Counted from the first letter of the stretch, positions 51,069 through 61,112 are shown. The stretch: 64,000 nt of DNA from Akkermansia muciniphila (GCA_945874145.1 CAMCFN010000002.1:62001-126000), one strand, 5' to 3'. The notes: generated from the letters alone by a model not told the origin. Numbers and translations are program-made.

Positions 51069-52799
51069 ATGAATTTGCTGCCCTTCTCAAATTTGCCCGC
51101 CCACTCGTCGCGCACCTTTGTGCCTGCGCAAATCGATCTCGGCGTTTGGAGCCAGATCGCGCCGCTCTTCGACCAACTCGATGCCCGCGCAGCGCAGTGC
51201 CAAACCGTCAGTAACTTCGAGCGGTGGATTTTGGACCAAGGCGAACTCGCCGCCGCGCTCGATCAGGAAGGCAGCCAGCGTTACATCGCGATGACCTGCC
51301 ACACGGACAGCACCGAGGCGGAACAGGCTTACCTGCAATTCGTCGAGCAGATCGAGCCGGCGTTGAAGCCACGGCAATTCAACTTGGCGAAGCTCTATCT
51401 GGCCCACCCTCTCCGCCGACAGCTTGACCCGCGTCGCTACGAAGTGCTTGACCGCGACACGGCGCTGCGGGTCGAACTGTTCCGGGAGGAGAATATTCCC
51501 CTCGAAACGGAGGAGTCCAAGTTGGCCCAGCAATTCCAGAAGCTCTCCGGCTCGCTCACCGTGAACTTTCGCGGAGAGGAGAAGACGCTGGTGCAGATGG
51601 GCCGCTACCTGGAAGAGCCCGACCGCGCGTTGCGCGAGGAGACGTGGCAGCTTGTGGCGCAGCGCCGCGCGCAGGAGGCGGACAAGTTTGAAGATAATTT
51701 CGAGGCGCTGCTGGGGCTGCGCGAACGGATCGCCCGCAACGCCGGCTTCCCGAACTACCTCGCCTACGCTTTCCGCGCGAAGGGCCGCTTCGACTACACG
51801 CCTGAGGATTGCGTCAAGTTCCACACTGCCGTGGAGACAGAGATCATGCCGGTGGTGCGCTTGCTGCAAGCCGAGCGCAAACGCCAGCTTGGCGTCAGCT
51901 CGCTCCGCCCGTGGGACGCTGCCGTGGACCCGCTTAACCGCGCGCCGCTGCGCCCGTTCACCGAAGTGGAAGACATGGTCACGCGCACGCAACGCGTCTT
52001 CGACAAGCTGGATGCCGGGCTCGCCGGCGGGTTTGCCCAGATGCGCGATTTGAAGCTGCTGGACCTCGCGAACCGCAAGGGGAAAGCCCCCGGTGGCTAT
52101 CAGGCCACGCTCGCTGAGGCAAGGCTGCCCTTCATCTTCATGAACTCCGTGGGCCTCCAGCGCGACGTGGAAACCATGCTGCATGAGGCCGGCCACGCCT
52201 TCCACACGCTGGCGGCCAAGGGCGAGGATCTCTACGGGTATCGCAGCGCACCGATTGAGTTTTGCGAAGTCGCCTCCATGGCGATGGAACTCCTGGGCAA
52301 CCAGCATCTGGAGGAGTTTTACTCATCGACGGATGCGAATCGCGCGCGCAAGACGCATCTGGAAGGCATCATTGGCTTCTTCCCGTGGATGGCCACGGTG
52401 GACGCATTCCAACACTGGATTTACAGCCATCCCGGCCATACGCGGGACGAGCGCCGCGCTGCGTTCCTCGGCTTGATGGATCGCTTCGGAGGTGATGTGG
52501 ACTGGAGCGGACACGAGACGGCCCGCGCAAACCACTGGCATCGCCAACTGCACATCTTCATCCACCCGTTCTACTACGTGGAATACGGCATCGCACAACT
52601 GGGCGCGTTGCAAGTCTGGGCAAACTCGCATCGTGATCCCGTCAAAGCGCTGGGCGATTACCAAGCCGGGCTGGCGCTTGGGGGCTCGCGGCCGCTGCCG
52701 GAACTGTTCGCTACCGCTGGCTGCCGCTTCGACTTCAGCGATGAGACGGTGCGACCCCTCGTCGCGTTGGTGCGAAGCGAGCTGGCGAAGCTCGGTTGA
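51069..52799 (+). CDS. M3-family metallopeptidase (oligoendopeptidase F-like)
   Basis: Encodes 576 residues. A long helical N-terminal region is followed by the catalytic M3 domain with the zinc motif HEAGH (in MLHEAGHAFHTLA, near 374-386) and the third ligand Glu in FCEVASMAMELLG, about 25 residues later. The later IGFFPWMATVDAFQHWIYSHPGH and HPFYYVEYGIAQLGALQVW fit the family. It probably cleaves small peptides in the cytoplasm, since no signal peptide is visible. I chose the ATG at 51069 because the longer frame has no homologous look. The PHP-domain gene begins at a TTG that overlaps its stop. Confidence 0.92.
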   Translation: MNLLPFSNLPAHSSRTFVPAQIDLGVWSQIAPLFDQLDARAAQCQTVSNFERWILDQGELAAALDQEGSQRYIAMTCHTDSTEAEQAYLQFVEQIEPALKPRQFNLAKLYLAHPLRRQLDPRRYEVLDRDTALRVELFREENIPLETEESKLAQQFQKLSGSLTVNFRGEEKTLVQMGRYLEEPDRALREETWQLVAQRRAQEADKFEDNFEALLGLRERIARNAGFPNYLAYAFRAKGRFDYTPEDCVKFHTAVETEIMPVVRLLQAERKRQLGVSSLRPWDAAVDPLNRAPLRPFTEVEDMVTRTQRVFDKLDAGLAGGFAQMRDLKLLDLANRKGKAPGGYQATLAEARLPFIFMNSVGLQRDVETMLHEAGHAFHTLAAKGEDLYGYRSAPIEFCEVASMAMELLGNQHLEEFYSSTDANRARKTHLEGIIGFFPWMATVDAFQHWIYSHPGHTRDERRAAFLGLMDRFGGDVDWSGHETARANHWHRQLHIFIHPFYYVEYGIAQLGALQVWANSHRDPVKALGDYQAGLALGGSRPLPELFATAGCRFDFSDETVRPLVALVRSELAKLG

Positions 52800-54895
52800 G
52801 CGCGCCATTGCCGAGCTGGCCAAAGTTGCCTAGGCTGCGCGAAGTGTTTCGCCCTTTCGCCTTCCTCTTCTGCGGGGCATTGCTGCTCTTGGCGGCCAAG
52901 CCCCTTTGTGCCCAAGGGCGGCTGATCGATGGAGCGCGCTATCACCTCGGCACCGAAGGCTTTCCCGAATGGCAGGAGTTTGTCGGCCAGAAACCGCACG
53001 GGCGGACCCTGACGATTCACTTCCAAGCCCAGCGAAACGCGACCGAGCACACCCTGCTGCTCCGTCAGCGCGATGTGAAGCACGGCTGGCAGGTGCATCT
53101 CAACGGCCGACGGCTGGGCAACCTCGTCACGCAGGAAACCCCGCTCGTCCACGCGCTCCCCGTGCCGCCGGGTGTGCTACAAGACGGCACCAACTCGCTG
53201 GCCATCCTGCCACCCGCCGCCGTGGACGACATTGTGGTCGAGGAGTTTAGACTCGTGCCGACCCCGCTGGGGGAAACCTTGTCGCATGCCACCTTGGAAC
53301 TGCGCGTTACAGAGCTGGGCACGACAGTCCCTCTGCCCTGCCGGTTGACGATTGTGGACGCAGCCGGCGGACTGGCGCCGCTGCAACCAGCCACCACGAA
53401 CCAAACGGAGCTCGCTGCGCGGCCGGGGGTGCTCTACTCGCGCGATGGTTCCGCCCGCGTGGGTTTGTTGCCCGGCAATTACACGGTCTTCGCCTCGCGC
53501 GGCTTTGAGTATTCGGTCGTCACGCAAGGCGTGAGCGTAGCCTTGGGCCAGACGCAGTCGCTGGCGTTCTCGCTGCGCCGAGCGGTGCCCACGCACGGCT
53601 GGATTGCGGCTGACACACACATTCACACGCTCACGCGGAGCCGGCACGGCGATGCGACGGAAGATGAGCGAATGCTCACGATTGCTGGCGAAGGCATCGA
53701 ACTGGCCGTGGCCACCGACCACAACCACCACGCCGACTACACCGAGGCCGCGCTGCGCACGCGAACCAGCGACCGGTTCACGTCCGTCATCGGCAACGAG
53801 GTGACGACCAAGGCTGGACACTTTAATGCCTTTCCCATTCACGCCGACAGCACGGCGCCCGACTTTACCGCGACGAACTGGAGCGCGCTGCTCAAGGGCA
53901 TCCGCGCCACGCCAGGCGTGCAAGTGATCACGCTGAATCATCCGCGCGATCTGCACAGCGGATTCATCCCGCTGGGGCCCGCGAATTTCAACCCCGTGTC
54001 CGGGGCGGCCTTGCGCGGGCAGGACTTCAGCTTTGACGGGCTGGAAGTCATCACCTCCGCCGCGATGCAATCTGACATCCGGTTGCTGTTTCAAGATTGG
54101 TTCGCGTTGCTGAACCACGGCCACCGGGTCACGGCGCTGGCGGCAAGCGACACGCACGACGTGAGCCGGTTCATCCTCGGTCAGGGCCGGACTTACGTGA
54201 AATGTGCCGATACCAACGTGGCCGGCATCAATGTGACCGAGGCCTGCCGAAGCCTGCGCGAAGGGCGGGCGCTGGTGAGCTTTGGCCTCCTCGCCAACCT
54301 CCTGGTAAATGAGCGGTTCGACGTCGGCGATCTCGCACTGCGGGGAGAACGCGGCGTGACCGCAGTCGTGACAGTGCTCGGTCCCGCGTGGGTGCAGGCG
54401 GACCGGGTGGAACTGTTTGCCAATGGCCTCAAAGTAGCGGAACAGAAAATCATTTCGTCTGCGGAAGTCACCAAGGCTCGAGTCACCTTCCGACTGCCGG
54501 CGTTGAGGCATGATGCGTATCTGGTGGCGATTGCCAGTGGGCCGGGAGTGACGGCCCCATTCTGGGAGACGCCGCGCCCTTATCAGCCCACCTCAAAGGT
54601 CTTCACTCCGCGCGTGCTGGGTGCCACCAATCCCGTGTGGGTGGACGCGGACGGAGATGGCAAGTTTACGGCGGCCCGCAGCTATGCGGAGCAACTCGTG
54701 AAGCGCCATGGAACGGTCGCCGCGAAGCTGTTTCCCGCACTGGCAAACTTTGACCAAGCAGTCGCCGTGCAAGTGGCCAGCCTCTGCCACGCGGCGGGAA
54801 AGGACTTGCGCGCCATCGAGTTTGTCCACGCGTTGCGCAATGCCGCGCCGACCGTGCAACGCGGCTGGATGACCTACGCGGGAACGGTGCCGTAA
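52796..54895 (+). CDS. PHP-domain (CehA/McbA-like) secreted metallohydrolase
   Basis: Encodes 699 residues from a TTG overlapping the previous stop (TTGA). A signal-like helix (about 20-40; FLFCGALLLLAAKPLCAQ) is followed by a beta-rich region (about 40-265) and a PHP metal-binding domain. Motif pieces are ADTHIHTLT (near 273-281), DHNHH, GNEVT, LNHPRD and ASDTHD, which supply the His and Asp ligands. Related CehA/McbA enzymes hydrolyse carbamate or ester bonds, but the natural substrate of most secreted family members is unknown. A C-terminal domain (NPVWVDADGDGKFTAARSYA) completes it. Confidence 0.87.
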   Translation: MSAPLPSWPKLPRLREVFRPFAFLFCGALLLLAAKPLCAQGRLIDGARYHLGTEGFPEWQEFVGQKPHGRTLTIHFQAQRNATEHTLLLRQRDVKHGWQVHLNGRRLGNLVTQETPLVHALPVPPGVLQDGTNSLAILPPAAVDDIVVEEFRLVPTPLGETLSHATLELRVTELGTTVPLPCRLTIVDAAGGLAPLQPATTNQTELAARPGVLYSRDGSARVGLLPGNYTVFASRGFEYSVVTQGVSVALGQTQSLAFSLRRAVPTHGWIAADTHIHTLTRSRHGDATEDERMLTIAGEGIELAVATDHNHHADYTEAALRTRTSDRFTSVIGNEVTTKAGHFNAFPIHADSTAPDFTATNWSALLKGIRATPGVQVITLNHPRDLHSGFIPLGPANFNPVSGAALRGQDFSFDGLEVITSAAMQSDIRLLFQDWFALLNHGHRVTALAASDTHDVSRFILGQGRTYVKCADTNVAGINVTEACRSLREGRALVSFGLLANLLVNERFDVGDLALRGERGVTAVVTVLGPAWVQADRVELFANGLKVAEQKIISSAEVTKARVTFRLPALRHDAYLVAIASGPGVTAPFWETPRPYQPTSKVFTPRVLGATNPVWVDADGDGKFTAARSYAEQLVKRHGTVAAKLFPALANFDQAVAVQVASLCHAAGKDLRAIEFVHALRNAAPTVQRGWMTYAGTVP

Positions 54896-54903
54896 ACAAA
54901 GCC

Positions 54904-55818
54904 TCACTTCACCGGTGTCAGCAGGCCGCGCACCTGCATCCATTCCTCGGCGCGCTTGGGCCAGGTAGTGACGGCGTGCTGGCTCGGGCGCAGCCCGTAA
55001 CCGTGGCCACCAGTCGGGTAGAGGTGGATTTCGGATGGCACCTTGGCGGTCTTGAGCGCGAGGTAGTAAAAGAGCGCCGATTCAACCCGCACGCCGTCAT
55101 CCTGCGTCATGGCGAGGAAGGTTGGCGGCGTGTTCGGTGTGATGGGCAGCTCCGGGGACACCTTGTCCCCTTGCTCCTTCACGGTGAGGTAAGCGGGGTA
55201 AATCAACACCGCGAAGTCCGGTCGGCAGCTCACCTGGTCAGCCGCATCCACCGGCTCATAACTCCGTTTGTCGAAGTTGTTGCACGCCGCCGCCGCCAGA
55301 TGGCCGCCCGCAGAAAAGCCCAGAATGCCAATCCGCTTTGGGTCCAGCCCCCACTCCGTTGCGCGGGTGCGGACCAATCCCACCGCGCGCTGGGCGTCCT
55401 GCAAGGCGGCCGTGTGCTTTTCCAAGCCGGGCCGCTTGGGCACACGGTATTTCAGCAGCACCCCGGTGACGCCGATGGAATTCAGCCAATCACAGATCTC
55501 GGAGCCTTCGAGGTCGTAGGCGAGAATGTTGTAACCACCACCAGGGCAAATGATGACGGAGGCACCTGTGTCTTTGTCTTTCGCCGGGCGATACACCGTA
55601 AGGGTGGGCTTTGAAACGTTCCCCAGACGGATGACAGATTTGCCCTGAACGGTCCCGCTCTTCGGCCCCGAGGTGTCCTTCTCCTCACCGATTCCGCCTT
55701 TCTCACCGGGGACTGCGTTGGGCCAGAGCGGAATCGGAGCCGCCGGAGCGGCGGAGGTTCGGTGGGGCATGACAAGCAAAGCGATGAGTGGAAGAACTGC
55801 CAGCGAAGCGGATCTCAT
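54904..55818 (-). CDS. Secreted alpha/beta-hydrolase (BD-FAE/acetylesterase-like)
   Basis: Encodes 304 residues with a signal peptide (about 1-25, ending TSAAPAAP). The fold is visible in VIICPGGGYNILAYDLEG (oxyanion region), GFSAGGHLA (nucleophile Ser in GxSxG), and the C-terminal YPTGGHGYGL with the catalytic His. IPLWPNAVPGEKGG at the N-terminus is characteristic of the carbohydrate acetylesterase or feruloyl-esterase-like group. It may remove acyl groups from plant or algal polysaccharides. The ATG at 55818 is preferred, because the longer frame to 55896 would put residues before the signal. It converges with the PHP gene. Confidence 0.87.
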   Translation of the reverse strand: MRSASLAVLPLIALLVMPHRTSAAPAAPIPLWPNAVPGEKGGIGEEKDTSGPKSGTVQGKSVIRLGNVSKPTLTVYRPAKDKDTGASVIICPGGGYNILAYDLEGSEICDWLNSIGVTGVLLKYRVPKRPGLEKHTAALQDAQRAVGLVRTRATEWGLDPKRIGILGFSAGGHLAAAACNNFDKRSYEPVDAADQVSCRPDFAVLIYPAYLTVKEQGDKVSPELPITPNTPPTFLAMTQDDGVRVESALFYYLALKTAKVPSEIHLYPTGGHGYGLRPSQHAVTTWPKRAEEWMQVRGLLTPVK

Positions 55819-55944
55819 GGCGGCGATGAAACCACGGAACGGAACGGGCGCAAGATTAAGATTGGGCTGCGCCGCTGCCATCGGCTGCGAAAGCACTGAA
55901 TTGACATCGCTGGCCCATGCGTCTTTCTACCCGCTGAAATTTGC

Positions 55945-57273
55945 ATGAACACCAACTTGCTTGCCTCCGCCGCGCTGGCCGCCCTCTGCTCCCTCCCCTG
56001 CACTGCTGCCGAGTGGCCGCAATGGCGCGGGCCGGCTGGCCAAGGCCATGCCACGGCCACCGGCCTGCCCGCCACTTGGAGCGAGACCAGCAATGTCGCG
56101 TGGAAGACCGAACTCCCCGGCCGGGGCTGGTCTTCGCCGGTCATTGACGGAAAGCAAATCTGGCTGACCACGGCCCTCGAGACGCCCGCCAAAAAGGAGG
56201 ACGCAGAGCGTCGGCTCAAGGGCAACACCGGCAATCAGCCGCTGAACCTGCTGGCCCAGGTCGAACTGCGCGCCCTGTGCGTGGATCGCGATTCCGGCAA
56301 GCTCACGCAGAACATCCTGCTGCTCACCGTGCGCGATCCGCAGTGGGTTCACGCGCTGAACAGCTACGCCTCCTGCACCCCGTTCATCGAGGACAACCGG
56401 CTGTATTGCCATTTCGGCGCGCTCGGCAACGCGTGCCTCGACACCCGCACCGGCAAGGTGCTGTGGACCAACACGGCGTTGGCGGTCATGCACGAGAACG
56501 GTCCCGGCAGCTCCCCGGTTATCTGGAAGGATCTGATGATTTTCCACCTCGACGGCAGCGACGAGCAATTCATTGCGGCACTCGACAAGCACACCGGCAA
56601 GCTCGCGTGGAAGACGACGCGCGCCGGGGAAATGAACTCCAACCCCCAGCTCAAGAAATCCTACGGCACGCCGCTCGTCCTCAACATCAAAGGGAAGGAG
56701 CAATTGATTTCACCGGGTTCGGACTGGCTTTACAGCTACGATGAGAAGGGCCGCGAGCTGTGGCGCGTGAAGTATGGCCTGCTGGGCTTTTCCATCACGC
56801 CGCGCCCAGTGGCGGGGCTTGGCATGATCTTCATGAGCACCGGGTTCATGAAGGCGGAGATTCTGGGCATTCGCTATCAGGGCCTAGACAAGCCGGAGAT
56901 CGCTTGGCGCTACAACAAGGGCGCCCCGACCATGCCTTCGCCACTGCTGGTGGGTGGTGACCTCTATTTCGTGAACGACGGCGGCATCTTCACCTGCCTT
57001 GATGCGCAAACCGGGGCGGAGATCTACCGCGAACGGCTGGGGGGCAACTACAGCGCCTCGCCGACCTTTGCCGACGGCCGAATCTATGTTCACAGCCGCG
57101 AAGGGCTCACCACCGTCATCAAGCCGGGCCGCAAGTTTGAAGTGCTGGAGAAGAACCAGCTTCCGGGAAAAATCTTCGCCTCGCTCGCCGTGGCCGACCG
57201 GGCTTTGTTTCTCCGCACGGACACGGGGCTGTATCGCCTCGAACACAAGCCCGGCAAACAGGCCGCGCGGTGA
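55945..57273 (+). CDS. PQQ-like beta-propeller secreted protein
   Basis: Encodes 442 residues with a signal peptide (ASAALAALCSLPCTAAEW). The remainder repeats the propeller pattern seen in WPQWRGPAGQGHATATGLPA, RLYCHFGALGNACLDTRTGKVLW and DLYFVNDGGIFTCLDAQTG, each with the Trp-docking and DTRTGK/DAQTG turns of PQQ-type or BamB-like propellers. In PVC bacteria this family is abundant and lacks PQQ-binding catalytic residues. The likely role is protein or polysaccharide binding, but this is not proven. It is divergent from the esterase gene and convergent with tsaD. Confidence 0.88.
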   Translation: MNTNLLASAALAALCSLPCTAAEWPQWRGPAGQGHATATGLPATWSETSNVAWKTELPGRGWSSPVIDGKQIWLTTALETPAKKEDAERRLKGNTGNQPLNLLAQVELRALCVDRDSGKLTQNILLLTVRDPQWVHALNSYASCTPFIEDNRLYCHFGALGNACLDTRTGKVLWTNTALAVMHENGPGSSPVIWKDLMIFHLDGSDEQFIAALDKHTGKLAWKTTRAGEMNSNPQLKKSYGTPLVLNIKGKEQLISPGSDWLYSYDEKGRELWRVKYGLLGFSITPRPVAGLGMIFMSTGFMKAEILGIRYQGLDKPEIAWRYNKGAPTMPSPLLVGGDLYFVNDGGIFTCLDAQTGAEIYRERLGGNYSASPTFADGRIYVHSREGLTTVIKPGRKFEVLEKNQLPGKIFASLAVADRALFLRTDTGLYRLEHKPGKQAAR

Positions 57274-57291
57274 AGCGGCGCAAACGGGGAT

Positions 57292-58407
57292 TCACATTCC
57301 CGGCACCCGACTGGGCGCAATTGGCCAGCTAGGCTTCACCTCTTCGTCCAGCGAAGAGGGGGGAAGATGATGCTTAAGCTTTCGTTCAGCCAGAATGCCG
57401 ACCATCGCGGCGTTGTCGGTGCAAAGGGATTTGTCGGCCAACCGCAGGAGCAGGCCTTGTTCAGCGCACGACTCGGCCAGCTGTCTGCGCAAGGCGCGAT
57501 TGCAAGTAACCCCACCGGATGCGGTCACACAGGCTACGCCCAGCCGCTTGGCCGCCCGCACGGTTTTCGTCACGAGCACATCAACAATCGCGGCCCGCAC
57601 ACTGGCGCACAAATCCCGCACCCGATCCGGGTCATCGAGGATGAACGGCTGATCGCGCAGGAAATAGCGAACGGAAGTTTTCAAGCCGCTGAAGCTGAAA
57701 TCATGGTGAAGCTCCCGGAGCATCGGACGCGGGAAGTCGAAGGCGCGCGGATCTCCCTGCTCGGCCAAGGCATCTAGTTTCGGTCCGCCGGGATAGGGCA
57801 GCCCCATGAGCTTGGCGACCTTGTCAAAACACTCCCCGGCCGCGTCGTCCACGGTGTTGCCCAGCAGGTGGTGCTTCAGTTCAGCTTCCACGAAGACCAG
57901 CATCGTGTGGCCGCCGCTGACAATGAGGGAGACGTTGGGTTGGAAACGGGAGAAGTCCGCCCGCAGTAGGGACGTCTGGGCGATTCCAGGCTGTCCGCCC
58001 GCTGCTTCAGGGGCGATCCAAGGCGAGTAGAGATGCGCCTCGTGATGATGAATGCCAAAGAATGGCTTGCGCAGCGCAAAGGCCATCGCCTGCGCAGCGC
58101 GGGCTCCGATCATCAAGGCCTGCGGCAGGCCGGGCCCCGTGGTGGCTGCGATGGCGTCAAATTGCGCCAACGCTAAAGCGGACTGGCCAGCACCAACTGA
58201 CTCGGGAGCCCCACTTGCCGTCCTCAGCGCGGCCCGCGCGATGGGGAGGAGGTTGCGCAGATGTTCGCGGGTGGCCAGCTCCGGAACGACTCCGCCATAT
58301 TCAGCATGGAGTTTGATCTGTGATGCAACGCCGTTCGCCAAAACGAAACCATTGTGAACGACGGCCACGCTGGTTTCATCGCAGGATGATTCGAGGGCGA
58401 GGAGCAC
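57292..58407 (-). CDS. tsaD: tRNA N6-adenosine threonylcarbamoyltransferase
   Basis: Encodes 371 residues. It completes the t6A modification of ANN-reading tRNAs by transferring the threonylcarbamoyl group made by TsaC. The metal-binding HHEAH (H121 and H125 in GIHHHEAHLYS) and the ATP-binding ASGGVTCNRAL (about 314-324) are typical. MLLALESSCDETSVAV is the expected N-terminus, so the start is firm. An insertion between the two lobes (WIAPEAAGGQPGIAQTSL) is somewhat long. The gene starts 5 bases after the ctpA stop and is the last gene in the minus-strand cluster. Confidence 0.96.
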   Translation of the reverse strand: MLLALESSCDETSVAVVHNGFVLANGVASQIKLHAEYGGVVPELATREHLRNLLPIARAALRTASGAPESVGAGQSALALAQFDAIAATTGPGLPQALMIGARAAQAMAFALRKPFFGIHHHEAHLYSPWIAPEAAGGQPGIAQTSLLRADFSRFQPNVSLIVSGGHTMLVFVEAELKHHLLGNTVDDAAGECFDKVAKLMGLPYPGGPKLDALAEQGDPRAFDFPRPMLRELHHDFSFSGLKTSVRYFLRDQPFILDDPDRVRDLCASVRAAIVDVLVTKTVRAAKRLGVACVTASGGVTCNRALRRQLAESCAEQGLLLRLADKSLCTDNAAMVGILAERKLKHHLPPSSLDEEVKPSWPIAPSRVPGM

Positions 58408-58412
58408 CGCGC

Positions 58413-59759
58413 CTACTTCTTGACTGGTTCAGCGGCATTCTGCGCCGCCACCTTGCCCAGCGGCTTGCCCTGCTTGTCATAGAGGAGGATGCCCTTGAGC
58501 ATGTCCGTGGCGCGATCGAGTTGGGGATCTTTCGCGTTTTTGACCAACTCTCGCTCCTTCTCGTCGAGGGCATCGAGCGGCGCGCCGGCGCGCTTGATGG
58601 CCAGATGGCGCTCCTCGTCGGCCGACATGGGAACGATGACATCCGGCGTGATGCCCTTGCCATGGATAACCTTGTGGCTGGGCGTGTAATACTTCGCCGT
58701 CGTCAGCCGCAGCGCGGAGCCATCGGAGAGTGGCAGGATGCTTTGCACGGAGCCTTTGCCAAACGTCTGCTCCCCCAGCACCACCGCGCGCTTCAAGTCT
58801 TGCAAGCAGCCAGCCACAATTTCCGAAGCGCTGGCGCTGCCGCCGTTCACCAGGATGACCACCGGCAATTGTAGCCGGGCCTTCACGCCAGAGGCGTTGT
58901 ATTGCGCCCGATCGGCAGCTTGCCGGGCTTCGGTGGAGACTACCAGTTGGCCGCGCGGCAGAAACTTCTCGGACACTTTGACGGCCTGATCGAGCAGGCC
59001 GCCCGGGTTGTCGCGCAGGTCAAAGAGCAGGCCCTTCATGCCGGCCTTCTCCATCTTCACGAGCGCGGCCTCCATCTCGGAACTCGTCTTCTCGCCGAAC
59101 TGCCGCATCCGCAGGTAGCCAATCTTGTTTTCATCCAAGACGAACTCGCCGCGACCGTTGAGGTCCCGGACGCTCGAAACGCTGATGACTGCCCGTGTGA
59201 TTTTGACCTCGAGCTCCTGCTCTGTGGCCGGACGGAAAATCGTGACCGTCACCTCGGTTCCCGGCTTGCCCCGGAGGCGGCGCACGGCGTCATCAATAGT
59301 GAACTTCTCAGTGGATTGCCCGCTGATCTTCGTAATGCGGTCGCCGATAATAATGCCCGCCCGGCTGGCCGGAGTGTCCTCCATGGTTTCGGAGACGGTG
59401 AGGGTAACTCCCTTGCCGGCATTGGTGCGGACCCCAATAACAATGCCCACGCCGCCAAAGGCCCCTTCCGTGTCCTTGCGCATGTCCTCATATTTGCGGG
59501 CCTCCATGAACTCGCTGTGGGGATCGAGGGAATTCACCATGCCCTTGAGCGCCGAGTGAATGAGCTGCTGGTAAGTCACCTTGCCCCCGTCCACATAATG
59601 CTGCCGGATGGTTTCCAGCACGCGGGTGAACAGCTCGATGTTCTCGTAGGCGTTCTCCTTCGCCGCAGTTTCCGCCTGCGTGAGATAAAGGCGCGTGCCA
59701 AACAGGAGGTTCAGACCGAGCACGACGACCAGCAGGCTGAGGAAGAAACGTCGTTTCAT
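58413..59759 (-). CDS. ctpA: C-terminal processing protease (S41 family)
   Basis: Encodes 448 residues. A membrane anchor or signal (KRRFFLSLLVVVLGLNLLFG) is followed by a helical region and a PDZ domain (about 95-180; TPASRAGIIIGDRITKISGQ). The S41 core has NGGSASASEIVAGCL with the catalytic Ser and GEQTFGKGSVQSILP with the catalytic Lys. It removes C-terminal tails of exported proteins. It belongs to the cluster of mogA, ispD and tsaD on the minus strand. The ATG at 59759 fits the anchor, and a frame to 59804 is not needed. Confidence 0.92.
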   Translation of the reverse strand: MKRRFFLSLLVVVLGLNLLFGTRLYLTQAETAAKENAYENIELFTRVLETIRQHYVDGGKVTYQQLIHSALKGMVNSLDPHSEFMEARKYEDMRKDTEGAFGGVGIVIGVRTNAGKGVTLTVSETMEDTPASRAGIIIGDRITKISGQSTEKFTIDDAVRRLRGKPGTEVTVTIFRPATEQELEVKITRAVISVSSVRDLNGRGEFVLDENKIGYLRMRQFGEKTSSEMEAALVKMEKAGMKGLLFDLRDNPGGLLDQAVKVSEKFLPRGQLVVSTEARQAADRAQYNASGVKARLQLPVVILVNGGSASASEIVAGCLQDLKRAVVLGEQTFGKGSVQSILPLSDGSALRLTTAKYYTPSHKVIHGKGITPDVIVPMSADEERHLAIKRAGAPLDALDEKERELVKNAKDPQLDRATDMLKGILLYDKQGKPLGKVAAQNAAEPVKK

Positions 59760-59847
59760 AATGCGTGTGGCGCTGACAGTAAAAGCCGTTGGCGGGGTTG
59801 GCAAGTGAGGGCTTTCCCGCAGCGCTAGGATGGACTGGCCGACCGTC

Positions 59848-60567
59848 TCAGCCGTTCATTCTTTCCAGCAACAGGCTCAGATAAGGCAGATCCGCCGGTG
59901 AAGTCGCCTTCGGATTCGGCTCTTTGCTCTCCACGAGTGCCACCAACTGGCCAATCAATTCACAGGCTGCCGTGTCATCCGTCACCAACTTCCCCTGCTC
60001 CCGCACCGCCGTCAGCGCCCGGCGGATGACCTCCATCCGGAACGCCTGCGGTGTCTGCACCGCCCAAAGTCGTGAGCGATCGATATGCTTCGCCACCCGC
60101 GTCCCGCCGTCGGATTCCTTGATAGTGTCCGTCACTCGCTGCGCGGCCACCGCTGCTCCGGTCGCCCGTGTCGCCGCGATGGTGGCTGCAATCACGGCCA
60201 AACTTGTGCAAGGCCGCGCCCCATCTTGGATTGCGACGATTTCGCAGTCCGCCGAAACCGCCTGCAATCCATTCCAGACCGAGTCCTGTCGCTCCTTGCC
60301 GCCGATGGCCAGCCGGTAGGGCTTTTTAAAACCAAACTCCTTCGCCAGTTGGTGAAACTCCGCCTGCATCCCATCGCGCACCACAATCACCAGTTCGCTG
60401 ATGCACTCGACCGCGTCGAACCGTCCCCACGTGTGCGCCACGATGGGCCGCCCGGCGACTTCGAGGAACAGCTTGTCCACGCCCGGCCCCATGCGCGTGC
60501 CGGAGCCGGCGGCGACGATGACGGCGGCGACGTTGGCAGCTTTGGAACTGGCGATTGGTGTGTCCAC
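59848..60567 (-). CDS. ispD: 2-C-methyl-D-erythritol 4-phosphate cytidylyltransferase
   Basis: Encodes 239 residues. It transfers CMP from CTP to methylerythritol phosphate in the non-mevalonate isoprenoid pathway. The nucleotide-binding VAAVIVAAGSGTRMGPG (about 13-29), QDGARP (near 114-119) and VTDDTAACELIGQ (about 197-209) are present. A short N-terminal tail (MDTPIASSKA) precedes the first strand. No ispF gene follows. It is 88 bases upstream of ctpA and 62 bases downstream of the mog gene. Confidence 0.94.
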   Translation of the reverse strand: MDTPIASSKAANVAAVIVAAGSGTRMGPGVDKLFLEVAGRPIVAHTWGRFDAVECISELVIVVRDGMQAEFHQLAKEFGFKKPYRLAIGGKERQDSVWNGLQAVSADCEIVAIQDGARPCTSLAVIAATIAATRATGAAVAAQRVTDTIKESDGGTRVAKHIDRSRLWAVQTPQAFRMEVIRRALTAVREQGKLVTDDTAACELIGQLVALVESKEPNPKATSPADLPYLSLLLERMNG

Positions 60568-60629
60568 AGCCTAGTCAGATTAGATACGACTCCCGCAACG
60601 TGCAACTCAGCGACTGGAAACCTACGCCC

Positions 60630-61112
60630 TCAGCAGCTCGTCGGCACTTCCTGCAACACCTCGATGCAGTGGGGAATCGCGCCGACCACGAAGCTCAGGC
60701 ATTCCACCGCACCACTGGGCTTGCCCGGCAGGCAGACGACCAGCGTCTGGTCCACGACGGCCGCGAGGTTGCGGGAGAGAATCGCGTTCTTCGTAATCTT
60801 CAAGGACTCCATCCGCATCGCCTCACCAAAGCCCGGCAGCTCGCGGATCGCAATCTCGCGCACCGCTTCCGGGGTCACGTCCCGCAGCGCCACCCCCGTG
60901 CCGCCGGTGGTGAGCACCAGCGAGCAGCCGCGCGCGGCATGCTCGCGGATGGCGCGCTGGATATCCCGCTTCTCGTCGGGCACAAGCGCATCTGCCAAGA
61001 ACTTCCAGCCATAGCCCTCAGCTGCCTTGCGCAAGGCCGGCCCACCAAGGTCGTCGTAAAGCCCCTTTGAGGCGCGGTCTGAAATCGTGATGATGCCAAC
61101 TTGAATTTGCAT
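60630..61112 (-). CDS. Molybdopterin adenylyltransferase / MoaB-Mog family protein
   Basis: Encodes 160 residues. The family motifs LVLTTGGTGVALRDVTPEAV (about 66-85), LPGFGEAMRM and LVVCLPGKPSGAVEC (about 127-141) are intact. Members adenylylate molybdopterin before molybdenum insertion. No other molybdenum cofactor gene is in the window. The ATG at 61112 directly precedes the first strand (IQVGIITISDRAS). It appears to be the first gene of the minus-strand cluster. Confidence 0.92.
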   Translation of the reverse strand: MQIQVGIITISDRASKGLYDDLGGPALRKAAEGYGWKFLADALVPDEKRDIQRAIREHAARGCSLVLTTGGTGVALRDVTPEAVREIAIRELPGFGEAMRMESLKITKNAILSRNLAAVVDQTLVVCLPGKPSGAVECLSFVVGAIPHCIEVLQEVPTSC